A DNA stretch of 64,000 bases. Origin: Fidelibacterota bacterium (lineage in GTDB: Bacteria > Fidelibacterota > UBA8477 > JABMPR01). Each line of letters starts with the position of its first letter. Within the stretch, counting starts at the first letter, position 1. The notes under the pieces are model-generated. The model saw only the letters and a list, made by a program, of their open reading frames with translations, was not told the DNA's origin and did no database searches. Both the position numbers and the translations under genes were made by a program. Location of the stretch: assembly GCA_024278595.1 (NCBI GenBank), contig JAJRSW010000012.1, positions 1 through 64,000 on the forward strand, in the 5' to 3' direction. Positions 18,084 through 27,044 of the stretch are shown piece by piece.

Positions 18084-19487
18084 CTACTTTAAGGGCTCCA
18101 CAAGCATTTCATTACCCTGGCGAAAAATACTTATTCCACCTTTTATACTTGTGCTAAAATATTTTTTGTGTCCGATGGTGACTGTCACCTTAGGATGTAA
18201 TTGACTTCTGATCTTCACGGCCTGTTCAGGTGATTGACCAAGGGTATCATCGGCGAGTTCATCACACTCCTGTCGCATTAGCTCTACTTGAATTTCTGCT
18301 GCAGAGATATCCTCGCGTAGTTTTGCAATTTCCTGCTCACGTTCCTCGGAAATTGTATCCAGCCTCTGGCGCAATAGTTCAAGAAACTCTAATCGTTTTT
18401 TTAGTGAGTCCAAATATTGATATTCCTCTGCTAAACGAATCTTCCCCTGCCAGAGTTTGGACTGCTCTCCACTCATATCACTCTTCGTGAGTACCATTTC
18501 AGTGAGAATGTTCAGATCTGATCCGGCCACCAGAAGATCGATCCCTTTCTCGGCAACGGCTTTCCCGCCCCTCAATAATCCCTCATTTTCTGTTAAATGT
18601 ATTTCGCCCCCAGAGGTGATGTTTGAATTGATGGCGGAATGCCTGATGACCACATTATTTTTCACACTGGCCGTAGCGTCTTGCATAAAGCCGCATACTA
18701 AATTATCCCCCGCAAGTATCCGGGCACGGTCTCGACCTAGAATACCATTATCAATTACAATGCTGCCATTTTTGGAATAAATCTCAGCAGCCTCAACGGT
18801 CCCCTTAATAAATATTGAATCAGTGGCTTCTACGCGAAATCCTGACCGTACATCACCATCGATCATCACCGTACCCTGATATTTCACATTACCCGTGCTG
18901 AAATCTACATCACCGTTAATATGAAATACGTTATCGACCACAATCTTGTCACCCTTGAGGATGGCTACGCCATCGATGGCAGCATACAGGGTCAGACCAT
19001 CTTCAGAGAGAATCGTATTCTTACCAGCTGGAAGGACCAGTGGCTCATAATTCGAGGGTCCCTCGATCACCTGCCCCTTAACGGTAGTGGCTGGTTTACC
19101 AGACATTCCGGGAACCAGAGATACGAGTTGATCTCCTTTTTTTACCGCTTCAAATTGATTCAATCTCTTAAAATCTGCTTTTCCATCCACACTTATCTTG
19201 GGACGATATTTAGCGGAAATATCTACTTTCCAGATCAGTTCATCTGGTTTTGGGTCACTGCCGACCAGGCCTTCAGCGATAGGCAGTTCGTGCACCTTTT
19301 TTCTATCCGCTACCAGCCTTTTCAGCAAACCGGTATTAATTCCCACGCCAATGCCGGCTTCCTTCAGGGCTGATTCGATAACTGTCTGGCTTGGAAACTC
19401 ATCGACGTGAGCACTGATGGATAGTAGAGCTGTCATCTCATCGGATGAGATGTGGATGGTTATTCTATCTGTTCTAAATACAGTCAT
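18084..19487 (-). CDS. DUF342/FapA family protein
   Basis: This is a FapA (DUF342) protein of about 467 residues. It has an N-terminal alpha/beta region, then a middle VSGKPATTVKGQVI-like FapA signature (here GMSGKPATTVKGQ). A long right-handed beta-helix of hexad repeats follows (about 190-330, for example NVKYQGTVMIDGDVRSGFRVEATDSIFIKG), and a C-terminal coiled coil (about 360-420). The family is linked to polar growth, flagellar number or surface signalling in other bacteria; the biochemical role is unsettled. The frame extends to a GTG at 19547 inside the upstream gene. The ATG at 19487 avoids a 44-base overlap, but neither start has a good Shine-Dalgarno. Confidence 0.85.
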   Translation of the reverse strand: MTVFRTDRITIHISSDEMTALLSISAHVDEFPSQTVIESALKEAGIGVGINTGLLKRLVADRKKVHELPIAEGLVGSDPKPDELIWKVDISAKYRPKISVDGKADFKRLNQFEAVKKGDQLVSLVPGMSGKPATTVKGQVIEGPSNYEPLVLPAGKNTILSEDGLTLYAAIDGVAILKGDKIVVDNVFHINGDVDFSTGNVKYQGTVMIDGDVRSGFRVEATDSIFIKGTVEAAEIYSKNGSIVIDNGILGRDRARILAGDNLVCGFMQDATASVKNNVVIRHSAINSNITSGGEIHLTENEGLLRGGKAVAEKGIDLLVAGSDLNILTEMVLTKSDMSGEQSKLWQGKIRLAEEYQYLDSLKKRLEFLELLRQRLDTISEEREQEIAKLREDISAAEIQVELMRQECDELADDTLGQSPEQAVKIRSQLHPKVTVTIGHKKYFSTSIKGGISIFRQGNEMLVEPLK

Positions 19488-19503
19488 TTTATTAATTTCG
19501 ATA

Positions 19504-19767
19504 TCACTTATCTGAGTACTGGAACCTGAGTTCAGCAGTTTTTCCACAGATGCATTTATGGATCACACCCACGATCAGATCGCCCTCATAGATCGGCTGG
19601 AAGAAATCAACACCATCTTCCGAATCTTCGTCCATTGGATCAAGGTGCAGGGTTCCCTGTATATTATTGCGGGCTTTCTTGATCACACCACCCTTCTGAC
19701 GAATTTTCCGTTTCGCAAATTGATCCTTTCTTTCATCCAATTCTAAGAAATCATGTTCATCTATCAT
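19504..19767 (-). CDS. Small unknown protein of the chemotaxis operon
   Basis: I do not recognise this 87-residue acidic protein. It has a basic patch (KRKIRQKGGVIKKARNN, about 19-35), an acidic middle (DPMDEDSEDGVDFF) and ends with a CxC motif (HKCICGKTAELRF). It is tightly packed between cheZ (19 bases) and fapA, so it is probably a real operon member. A metal-binding or FapA-partner role would be guesswork. Confidence 0.65.
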   Translation of the reverse strand: MIDEHDFLELDERKDQFAKRKIRQKGGVIKKARNNIQGTLHLDPMDEDSEDGVDFFQPIYEGDLIVGVIHKCICGKTAELRFQYSDK

Positions 19768-19786
19768 GTAAAATCCTTTTCATTAT

Positions 19787-20413
19787 TTAGCTGAACAGGG
19801 AATCAATATCATCCTGGGAAATGGGCGTGTGATGAATTTCATCCTTGGTCTGTTCTTCAAATTCTTCCCGCACCGATCTTTTACGCTCCTGATCAAGATT
19901 TTCTTCGAAAACATCATAAACTTGTCTGCCCACCGAGTTAGAACCCCTGGCTTCCTCGAGCGAAGAAAAAAGATTACTGAATTTTTTATAGATGGCCCGG
20001 AGGATTCTGTTGGCATGCATAAGCTTTTGCGAGGTAATATCCTGAAACTGCAGCGCATTCACGATCTTATCAACTTCAGTTTGCATATATTTAGTGCTGT
20101 CTATCTGTATTTCCTTGTCCATACCGATTAACCCTTGTAGGGAAGTAGCTAAATTGTCTAAAGAATCCAGGATCGCAACCGTTGCTGATTCGGTAGCGCG
20201 GGTCACATCATCAATGCGATCGGAAGCGGTTGGAAGCTTGTGGGCACTGTCCTGCAACGAATTATTGATTTCGGTCATCGGGGGCATGATCCCCTTTATA
20301 AATGAATCCAGATCATCCAAAAACGGGATCACCTCATCGCTATACTTCAAAAAATCCTGCATAGCATTAATTTTAAGCAGGACTTCATCCACTTGTGAAT
20401 TCTTTTCCAGCAT
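19787..20413 (-). CDS. cheZ: CheZ-like CheY-P phosphatase
   Basis: CheZ removes phosphate from CheY. The 208-residue helical product contains the phosphatase signature LQFQDITSQKL (121-131); Asp125 and Gln129 align with Asp143 and Gln147 of Escherichia coli CheZ. The C-terminus ends PISQDDIDSLFS, a CheY-binding-type peptide that looks strikingly like the N-terminal CheY-binding motif of FliM. It lies 16 bases after cheY. Confidence 0.88.
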   Translation of the reverse strand: MLEKNSQVDEVLLKINAMQDFLKYSDEVIPFLDDLDSFIKGIMPPMTEINNSLQDSAHKLPTASDRIDDVTRATESATVAILDSLDNLATSLQGLIGMDKEIQIDSTKYMQTEVDKIVNALQFQDITSQKLMHANRILRAIYKKFSNLFSSLEEARGSNSVGRQVYDVFEENLDQERKRSVREEFEEQTKDEIHHTPISQDDIDSLFS

Positions 20414-20429
20414 AATTAGCTTCGATAAC

Positions 20430-20801
20430 TCATTTCAAGATGCCTTTGATCTTTTGCTTTAATACTTCAGGAGAAAATGGTTTAACCATGTACCCGTCTG
20501 CTCCAATTCTAACGGCTGCAACCACATCCTCTTGCATACCCCGGGTGGTCACAACCAGAATTGGAGTGTCTTTATACCTGGGGTTTTCCCTGAGTTTGAT
20601 GACCAACTTTTCACCATTCATCTCCGGCATGTTCCAATCTGTGATGATCAAATCGACGTCGGTATCCTTCAATTTATTCAGCGCATCGACACCGTTTTCA
20701 GCAGCAACAAGATCACTAAAGCCGATCTTTATGAGTGAGTTAGCAATAATTCGCCGCATGGTTGGCGAATCATCCACAAATAATACCTTCATATCACTCA
20801 T
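20430..20801 (-). CDS. cheY: Chemotaxis response regulator CheY
   Basis: CheY, when phosphorylated by CheA, binds the flagellar switch. This single receiver of about 123 residues has VDDSPTMRRI at the start, the phospho-site in DLIITDWNMPEMNG, Thr-Thr at VVTTRG, and Lys in MVKPFS. Possible starts are GTG 20807, ATG 20801 and ATG 20792. All overlap or abut the cheA stop at 20794, and 20801 is my choice with low certainty between the two ATGs. Confidence 0.95.
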   Translation of the reverse strand: MSDMKVLFVDDSPTMRRIIANSLIKIGFSDLVAAENGVDALNKLKDTDVDLIITDWNMPEMNGEKLVIKLRENPRYKDTPILVVTTRGMQEDVVAAVRIGADGYMVKPFSPEVLKQKIKGILK

Positions 20802-22200
20802 GAACACCCACTTTCATACTGTCAGTCAACGTGTTCCGCCTCAGGGGAAATTTGATAATAAATACGGAACCGATATTAATCTCGGATTCTATTTCAACCA
20901 GCCCACCTAATTCTGAAACATTGGTATTTACAATGTCCATCCCAACCCCACGCCCTGAGACATCGGTGATCTTTTCTGTCGTACTGAACCCGGGTCGGAA
21001 TATGAGATCGATTATTTCCTGAGGTTTCATGTTTGAGGCTTCATGGGAGCTGACAATACCTTTCTCAATACTTTTTGCAAGGATTTTTGCTGGATCGATC
21101 CCGGCACCATCATCTTTGATCAGGATCACGATCTGAGCACCCTCTTGATAAGCATCCAGACTAATAATACCCCGCGGTGATTTACCTTTCGATCTCCGAC
21201 TCTCAGTGGTTTCGATCCCATGGACGATGGCATTTCTCAGCAAATGGATCATGGGATCACCAATGGCTTTTATCACTGAGTGATCCAACTCAGTATCTTC
21301 GCCTGAGATTACCAACTCGATCGCTTTATCCATTTCCCTGGCCATATCTCGCACGATCCGCGGAAATTTCCTGAAAACAGTGGCAATGGGCACCAGACGC
21401 AGTTGCAGCACACTGTCCTGGATCGCTGTGGCCATGGGACCGAGCGAGGTGTTCAGCAAGCCCAGTTCAATAGCTGTCGGGTGCTCTGGAAGATCATTAG
21501 CAAGTCTTTGACTCAGTTGCAGCAGACGATCTTTCTCGAGGACCAGCTCATCAGCCAGGTTCATAAGCTTATCGAGTCGCTGGACTTCGACCCGAATGGT
21601 AGGAACCAGGCGCTTCTGTTCTGTTATTCTACTTGGTTTTTTTCCAGCCACACCCAGCTGTGATCTGCTCTCTGAGTGTGTAATGTCCATGACAAATTGA
21701 TCAATCAGATCTTCGGGGAAGCCTGCAGCGAATTGGGGTATGGAGAGCTTGGGTTTTACCTGAGCTGAGGTAGCTTCACTCGAGTCCAGCATGGGACGGG
21801 ATGTAGATTGTAACAGGTCAGCAATAGCATTTTTTAGAGGGGACGTATTGTATGCACCTTCAACCCGATTCCCCACATCACCCACGAACATCTTAAACCA
21901 GTCTACAGATTCCCACAGGACATCAATGATCTTTTGGTCAGGTGTCATTTCAGCATTACGAATTTTATTGAGAAGATCCTCTGAAGCATGTGCCAGGCCA
22001 GTACATTCATCAAATGAGAGAAAGCCGCTGATACCCTTGATCGTATGAAATGAACGAAAAATGCGATTGACCAGTTCGTCACTGATCTGTGTCCGCATCA
22101 GCGCAAGGTCCTGGTACAATTGTTCGATGAGCTCATTGGTCTCAATGACATATTCATCCAGAATCTCGGTCATATCTCCTAATTCACCATACATTCCCAT
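20794..22200 (-). CDS. cheA: CheA-type histidine kinase lacking the CheW-like domain
   Basis: The 468-residue product is a chemotaxis kinase. It has an N-terminal HPt domain (about 8-110, phospho-His52 in FRSFHTIKGISGF), a linker, a dimerisation region (about 205-265, RVEVQRLDKLMNLADELVLEKDRL) and a HATPase domain (about 270-455, HLLRNAIVHGIE, DDGAGIDP, GRGVGMDIV). It stops right after the catalytic domain (FPLRRN...), so the C-terminal P5 domain that binds CheW and receptors is absent. A clear CheY-docking P2 domain is also not visible. No cheW or receptor gene lies nearby. Confidence 0.93.
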   Translation of the reverse strand: MGMYGELGDMTEILDEYVIETNELIEQLYQDLALMRTQISDELVNRIFRSFHTIKGISGFLSFDECTGLAHASEDLLNKIRNAEMTPDQKIIDVLWESVDWFKMFVGDVGNRVEGAYNTSPLKNAIADLLQSTSRPMLDSSEATSAQVKPKLSIPQFAAGFPEDLIDQFVMDITHSESRSQLGVAGKKPSRITEQKRLVPTIRVEVQRLDKLMNLADELVLEKDRLLQLSQRLANDLPEHPTAIELGLLNTSLGPMATAIQDSVLQLRLVPIATVFRKFPRIVRDMAREMDKAIELVISGEDTELDHSVIKAIGDPMIHLLRNAIVHGIETTESRRSKGKSPRGIISLDAYQEGAQIVILIKDDGAGIDPAKILAKSIEKGIVSSHEASNMKPQEIIDLIFRPGFSTTEKITDVSGRGVGMDIVNTNVSELGGLVEIESEINIGSVFIIKFPLRRNTLTDSMKVGVHE

Positions 22201-22314
22201 ACGAACTGATCCGTTTCCTTATAAACCTTCAATATTTTCAAATATTGATTTGATGACTATGTTCCGGTGACTCACTGGTGCTCCCTTTGATGTGCCTGCT
22301 AGGTTCATTCTTGC

Positions 22315-23247
22315 TCACATATTCAGTAATTTTACCATTTCTCGAACAGCACCCCAATGCTCGTCCAGATCAAGCAAAAAGTCATTAAAATTTGTGTTCT
22401 GGGCTCTGACCGATCGAAGCTGGATCATTTCCCATGCTTCAGGAATGTCATCTCCTGTCCTTAGTTGCCGATACCCAAAATTCAAGCGAATATTATTGGC
22501 AATATAGTTTGCCAGTTGGACTAACGAGCCAGCTAAACGTAACTCCCCATCTTCGATGTTTGCCAGATTGTGGTGATGCCCAGTGACTATTTGAACGTGC
22601 TGACTCAGCCCCCACCTTTCGGCAATCCAACGTCCGGTCTGCTGGTGGGTCACACCAAAGATACGCGCTTCAGACTGGATCATGGAGATGCTCTCGGACA
22701 TACTCAGTTTAAAGGCTTCTTCGAATTTGGCGGGTTCCAGACGGAAGAGGACCAATTGTCCAATATCGTGGAGTAGGCCCAGCGAATAGGGGCTCTCCTC
22801 AAAGTGGGTCCCCAACTCCTCATCCAACAGTTCTGTGATATGTCCAACAGCTATACTATGCTCCCAAAATTGCTTCCAATCAAGCGAAGTTTCAGTGCCT
22901 GATTGGGTCATTGATTTTAAAATTGAAAATCCGAGTACGATTCCTGCTAATTCACGCATTCCAATAATCACCACCGCCTGACGCAGTGAATTCACCTTGG
23001 TGGACATACCGTAATATGCTGAATTAGCAACTTTCAGGATCTTTAATGCCAGGGATGGGTCCTGTTCAATTATTGGGACCGTCTGGATCACAGATAGTTT
23101 GTCCTCGCGCATAATATTCTGAATTTCCAGAGCAATGGTGGGCAAGGTCGGGAGACCGACCAGGGATCGGATCCGGTCCTGATAGAATTTAACTTTATCT
23201 TCCATGTGGACCGGACTCTGTTTTGCGCCAGAGCGAACTATTTCCAT
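22315..23247 (-). CDS. HDOD domain signalling protein
   Basis: The 310-residue product is a HDOD protein. After a short N-terminus comes the typical LVGLPTLPTIALEIQNIM, then VPIIEQDPSLALKILKVANSAYYG and AVVIIGMRELAGIVLG. HDOD proteins are metal-independent HD-like signalling scaffolds, common near chemotaxis and flagellar genes. Here it precedes cheA by about 114 bases. The start may instead be the ATG at 23205 (MEDKVKFY). Confidence 0.9.
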   Translation of the reverse strand: MEIVRSGAKQSPVHMEDKVKFYQDRIRSLVGLPTLPTIALEIQNIMREDKLSVIQTVPIIEQDPSLALKILKVANSAYYGMSTKVNSLRQAVVIIGMRELAGIVLGFSILKSMTQSGTETSLDWKQFWEHSIAVGHITELLDEELGTHFEESPYSLGLLHDIGQLVLFRLEPAKFEEAFKLSMSESISMIQSEARIFGVTHQQTGRWIAERWGLSQHVQIVTGHHHNLANIEDGELRLAGSLVQLANYIANNIRLNFGYRQLRTGDDIPEAWEMIQLRSVRAQNTNFNDFLLDLDEHWGAVREMVKLLNM

Positions 23248-23324
23248 GGTTGAAGATCATTTGCAATTTTTCACACGGATCCCGGTGCGCCCACTTTTGA
23301 CCATATTTGGAGTGTTCACCATGA

Positions 23325-24155
23325 TCATTCAGCTGGTTCGTTCCAGGCAGAGTTATCTGCCAAAGCAGAATTGACCAACTCAGCCGTAATTTTACTAACC
23401 CCGGCAACGGCGGATTCTTTTAGGCTGAGCGACCCCATATGGTTTATCTCCCGTGGCAGGCCTCGAGATGCCTGCCAGATAAAGGCAACCGCATCTTCAG
23501 TAAACGGGAAACTTTTCATAAACCCAGCGACCTGGAGACGGTGCAATAAATAATATTTCGTTTCTTTTTCATTAAAAGCTTTCAAGGTAATGGAATAGCG
23601 GATCTTTTCCACAAAAGTGGTATAAGCACTGTGTTTTAAACGATGTGCGAATTCTGGTCGACCAAAGAGGAGGATCGAGACTATATTTTGATCTTCCCCA
23701 TGAATATTCGCAAGCAGGTCCAGGTCATCCAGGAGTGTTTTTGACTGGATAGTCTGAGCTGCATCAATAATGATAACCGGTTGTATTCCCTGGTCAAATA
23801 GTTCTGCCAATCCTGTGGTGATCTGGGTTACAACCTGCGTTGGGGGGGATGGTAACTTGCCATCAAAAAGTGTGGTACAGATCTCTCTCAGAAATGTGGT
23901 AGCGGACAGGTGTGGGTCACGGATCAAGCAGATCTTGTAGGGCTGATCCACCAAGGAGTCGATGAGGAGCTGTGCAAGCATCGTCTTTCCCGAACCGGAC
24001 TCTCCAACTACCAAACCCACTTCCCGCTGTTCTATGGCGATCTTCGCCCATTCGAGAGCAGTAGCGTGGTTCTGGCTGGCATAATAAAAAGCTGGATCCG
24101 GAGTTAACTCAAAAGGTTCCTGGTTCAATCCATATTGTTCAAAACACAAATTCAT
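23325..24155 (-). CDS. ExeA/GspA-like AAA ATPase
   Basis: The 276-residue product is a single AAA ATPase domain of the ExeA/GspA type. It begins with the family-typical YGLNQEPFELTPDPAFYYASQNHATALE (about 8-35), followed by Walker A VVGESGSGKT (about 48-57), Walker B VIIIDAAQ (about 125-132) and an arginine-containing RGLPREIN sensor region. The peptidoglycan-binding domain found in full ExeA is missing. It is the first gene of the chemotaxis operon; its task there is unknown. Confidence 0.85.
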   Translation of the reverse strand: MNLCFEQYGLNQEPFELTPDPAFYYASQNHATALEWAKIAIEQREVGLVVGESGSGKTMLAQLLIDSLVDQPYKICLIRDPHLSATTFLREICTTLFDGKLPSPPTQVVTQITTGLAELFDQGIQPVIIIDAAQTIQSKTLLDDLDLLANIHGEDQNIVSILLFGRPEFAHRLKHSAYTTFVEKIRYSITLKAFNEKETKYYLLHRLQVAGFMKSFPFTEDAVAFIWQASRGLPREINHMGSLSLKESAVAGVSKITAELVNSALADNSAWNEPAE

Positions 24156-24639
24156 ATTATGAACAGCTCCAGATCGGGACCCAAACTGTTGCTGTCTGGA
24201 TAGCTGGCTCTCACTTCATGGACGGCGGACCACACTCTGGTGGTCTGGATACGGTAATTCCGCAATTCCGGTTTTCCTCCTCTGGAGTCGCTTCATGCGA
24301 TCAATGCATTTTCGCAGAAATCATGCCACCATTTTTTACTAAATAACAAGCCCCCCTTTAGATGCGTTACTAGCTGTTTTATCTACTCTTATATATCCTT
24401 TCTATTCCTTTGAAAGAATTGCGATCATGATTACCGGTAATATTTACCCTGTAAGCATGGAAAAATTTTCCCGGTCTCCTGAACCATGTTTTCGGTTAGC
24501 AATCAGGCACTCTGAGAGCATCAGTGCGACTTTATCATTCCTTGGGGAAGTCTGAAAATCCATAGTATCACAATAATTACTGTATAATTTCAAGCCTTAG
24601 AACTTTCGACCTCAATAGCTACTTGGAAAGAAAACTTTT
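24156..24639. other. Divergent intergenic regulatory region
   Basis: About 480 bases without a gene separate the minus-strand chemotaxis operon from the plus-strand hybrid kinase. It holds a good sigma-54 promoter candidate on the minus strand (24313-24328). I see no clear terminator, repeat or plus-strand promoter. Confidence 0.5.
24313..24328 (-). promoter_or_regulatory. Sigma-54 promoter candidate for the chemotaxis operon
   Basis: On the minus strand TGGCATG-ATTT-CTGCG keeps the diagnostic GG and GC with exactly 10 bases between them. The predicted start lies near 24302, giving a leader of about 145 bases to the ExeA-like gene. The operon it would drive ends with an NtrC-type activator, which fits sigma-54 control. 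Confidence 0.5.
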
Positions 24640-26532
24640 ATGGCTCCCACAGCAGCAACCTTTGAATCCTTCTTTTTTGATTATCCAGATGGGGTAATTC
24701 TCAGAGATCGGGATGGTACCATTCTTGAGATTAACAAGGCTGCCACTGATCTATTAAATTTCTCGAGAAACGATCTGATCGGTCAAAAAGATGTCCAGAT
24801 CATTGATTTTGCCCGGATCGATCCTGCAATTGTAGATATGATGATCAGAAGTGTGTTCAAGGGTGAGACGTATACGGCGGATCTGTTCGCCAAACAGAAA
24901 GATGGTACCAGTATACCCATTCAATTACTCATGAATCGGATTCATTATCAGGGTGAACATGTCATCGCGTATACCATCCAAGATATTACCATGCGATTTG
25001 AAGTAGACATTGCCATGCGCGAGAGTGAAGAAAGATATCGGAGCCTGGTCGATCTCTCCCCCTTTGCCATATTCATCGTTTCTGGTGAAAAGATAGCTTA
25101 TCTAAATCCGGCGGCAGTTGACTTGCTCAGAGGCGAAAATCAATATGATATCATTGGTCAGCCCATGTCCTCTTTTGTACTGCCTGAAGAGCATTCCAGC
25201 TTGATCCGGTGTCTGGAAGAACGTGAATTGAAGGGTCAGCGTGATCTAAAGCATACTCATTTTTTAGATATCAATAAGAATGTAGTTAATGTTGAGGCCA
25301 TCTGCCTCCCCATCGTTTTTAAATCAGTTCCATCGACCCAGATCATCGGCCTGGATATCACCGAGCGACGCTTGCTGGAAGAAGAACTCCGGCAATCACA
25401 AAAGCTTGAGGCCATTGGTTTACTGGCCGGTGGTGTGGCTCATGATTTCAATAATATTCTCACCGGGATCATTGGGTACGCAGGTCTGGGTCTGGGTGTC
25501 TTGGATCGGGATCATGCAGCTTACAATTTTTTTCAACATATCGAGGTCAAATCCCAGGAAGCCGCCAAACTGGTGTACCAATTACTGGCATTCAGTCGCA
25601 AAGATATTTTATCATTCACCAAACTGGATCTAAATGATATTATTGTCAGCTCAGCAGATTTTCTGGGTAGAGTTCTCCCAGAAGATATTGACTACAACAC
25701 ATCACCTTGTAAAAATGAATGTACGATAAATGCCGACCCTGTGGCACTGCAGCAGATATTGACCAATCTGTGTGTAAATGCTCGCGATGCCATGCCAGGG
25801 GGTGGTAGCGTGACAATTATTACCGAGATTGTCCAGCTTGAGGAAAACAGGATCACTTCCTCCTTTGACTTTACGCCAGGCAGTTTTGTGAAATTAAGCG
25901 TCAGGGATCTGGGCATGGGGATGAGTGATAACACCCTCAAACACATGTACGATCCTTTCTTTACCACTAAAGGGATCGGTGAAGGAAGTGGGCTTGGACT
26001 TTCAATGGTCTATGGTCTGGTCAAACAGCATGGTGGCTTAATTCATTGCGAGAGCAAACTTGGAGAGGGCACAACTTTTGATATCTATTTCCCTTATTTA
26101 GATGCTCATCAATCAATTTCCAGTATCACTAAAATAGGTCAAAATCTCATCCGGGGCCGTGAAAATATTTTGCTGGTTGAAGATGATATAGATGTTCTCA
26201 CTATTTTACAGGGTATTCTGGAATCGTCTGGTTATACAGTAAAAATGGCGAAAAATGGGAAAGTCGCCATGGATATTATCATGGATAACAGTTACCCCAT
26301 CGATCTGGTTATCACTGACCTGATCATGCCTGAAATGAGTGGCACAGAGCTTTATAAACGTGTAGAACATCTGCCACACTGCCCTAAGTTCCTATATATT
26401 AGTGGTTATGCTCGTGATGCTGAGATCAAGGGGCTAAAATTGAGTCCGGATATTGAGTTTATGAAAAAACCCTTCACTGCCACAGAATTGAATCGAAGGG
26501 TAAGAAAGGTTATCGATAGGGTCAAGGAGTAG
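24640..26532 (+). CDS. Hybrid sensor histidine kinase (PAS-PAS-HisKA-HATPase-REC)
   Basis: The 630-residue product has no membrane segment, so it senses in the cytoplasm. Domains in order are: PAS (about 5-120), PAS (about 125-245), HisKA with phospho-His268 in LLAGGVAHDFNN, HATPase (about 375-490, TNLCVNARDAMPGGG and GEGSGLGLSMVYGL), and a C-terminal receiver (about 508-630, LLVEDDIDV, VITDLIMPEMSG, MKKPF). It reads divergently from the chemotaxis operon. Its output partner is not obvious; the nearby receiver proteins or the NtrC-type regulator are candidates. Confidence 0.94.
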   Translation: MAPTAATFESFFFDYPDGVILRDRDGTILEINKAATDLLNFSRNDLIGQKDVQIIDFARIDPAIVDMMIRSVFKGETYTADLFAKQKDGTSIPIQLLMNRIHYQGEHVIAYTIQDITMRFEVDIAMRESEERYRSLVDLSPFAIFIVSGEKIAYLNPAAVDLLRGENQYDIIGQPMSSFVLPEEHSSLIRCLEERELKGQRDLKHTHFLDINKNVVNVEAICLPIVFKSVPSTQIIGLDITERRLLEEELRQSQKLEAIGLLAGGVAHDFNNILTGIIGYAGLGLGVLDRDHAAYNFFQHIEVKSQEAAKLVYQLLAFSRKDILSFTKLDLNDIIVSSADFLGRVLPEDIDYNTSPCKNECTINADPVALQQILTNLCVNARDAMPGGGSVTIITEIVQLEENRITSSFDFTPGSFVKLSVRDLGMGMSDNTLKHMYDPFFTTKGIGEGSGLGLSMVYGLVKQHGGLIHCESKLGEGTTFDIYFPYLDAHQSISSITKIGQNLIRGRENILLVEDDIDVLTILQGILESSGYTVKMAKNGKVAMDIIMDNSYPIDLVITDLIMPEMSGTELYKRVEHLPHCPKFLYISGYARDAEIKGLKLSPDIEFMKKPFTATELNRRVRKVIDRVKE

Positions 26533-26563
26533 AGGGAGGCGTACTCAGGTACCTGTTGGTTTT

Positions 26564-27034
26564 TTATAGATCCTTTATGATCTTATCCGCAATTACATCG
26601 ATGACACCTGGTGAATCATACTGATTGTTACGAATATTGCTAAGGACCTCCTGCATACGCGTGGGAGATAGACCAGAACTATGTCCCAGCGATTCAGCAG
26701 CGATCTTGCCAGCCACACTTGAGACAACCTGAGGTGAAGAATAAAAATCAGCTTCAATTTTTGTTTCAATTTCCTGGCGTTCTTCAGGACTAAGGGTCTC
26801 TGTAGTTGGTATTTCGGCTGAATAACGCAAAATTTCAGCATCACGCTGAAGCAAACTTCTCGCAGAATCAGATACATTTACCTGATCTTGAGGAACTTTC
26901 CGGGTCTTCGGTTCGGTTGCGGTAGGTGCACGGGCACCAAGATCATTTGATCTTTTGACCTGCTTCTGTTTTTCATTACGCTCTGCGCGTTGAAATTCAG
27001 TAGGAAGATTTCCAATATTCTTAATTGGGGGCAT
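26564..27034 (-). CDS. flgM: FlgM-like anti-sigma-28 factor with a duplicated module
   Basis: The product is about 156 residues. The N-terminal half is basic and probably disordered; QVNVSDSARSLLQ resembles the region before the sigma-binding helices of FlgM. The C-terminal half holds two copies of the same unit: PEERQEIETKIEADFYSSPQ followed by VAGKI, and PTRMQEVLSNIRNNQYDSPG followed by IADKI. The second matches the FlgM end. I infer an anti-sigma-28 factor. The ATG at 27034 has AAGGAG 7 bases upstream; the longer frame to 27061 overlaps the previous gene. Confidence 0.65.
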   Translation of the reverse strand: MPPIKNIGNLPTEFQRAERNEKQKQVKRSNDLGARAPTATEPKTRKVPQDQVNVSDSARSLLQRDAEILRYSAEIPTTETLSPEERQEIETKIEADFYSSPQVVSSVAGKIAAESLGHSSGLSPTRMQEVLSNIRNNQYDSPGVIDVIADKIIKDL

Positions 27035-27044
27035 GATCAGCTCC

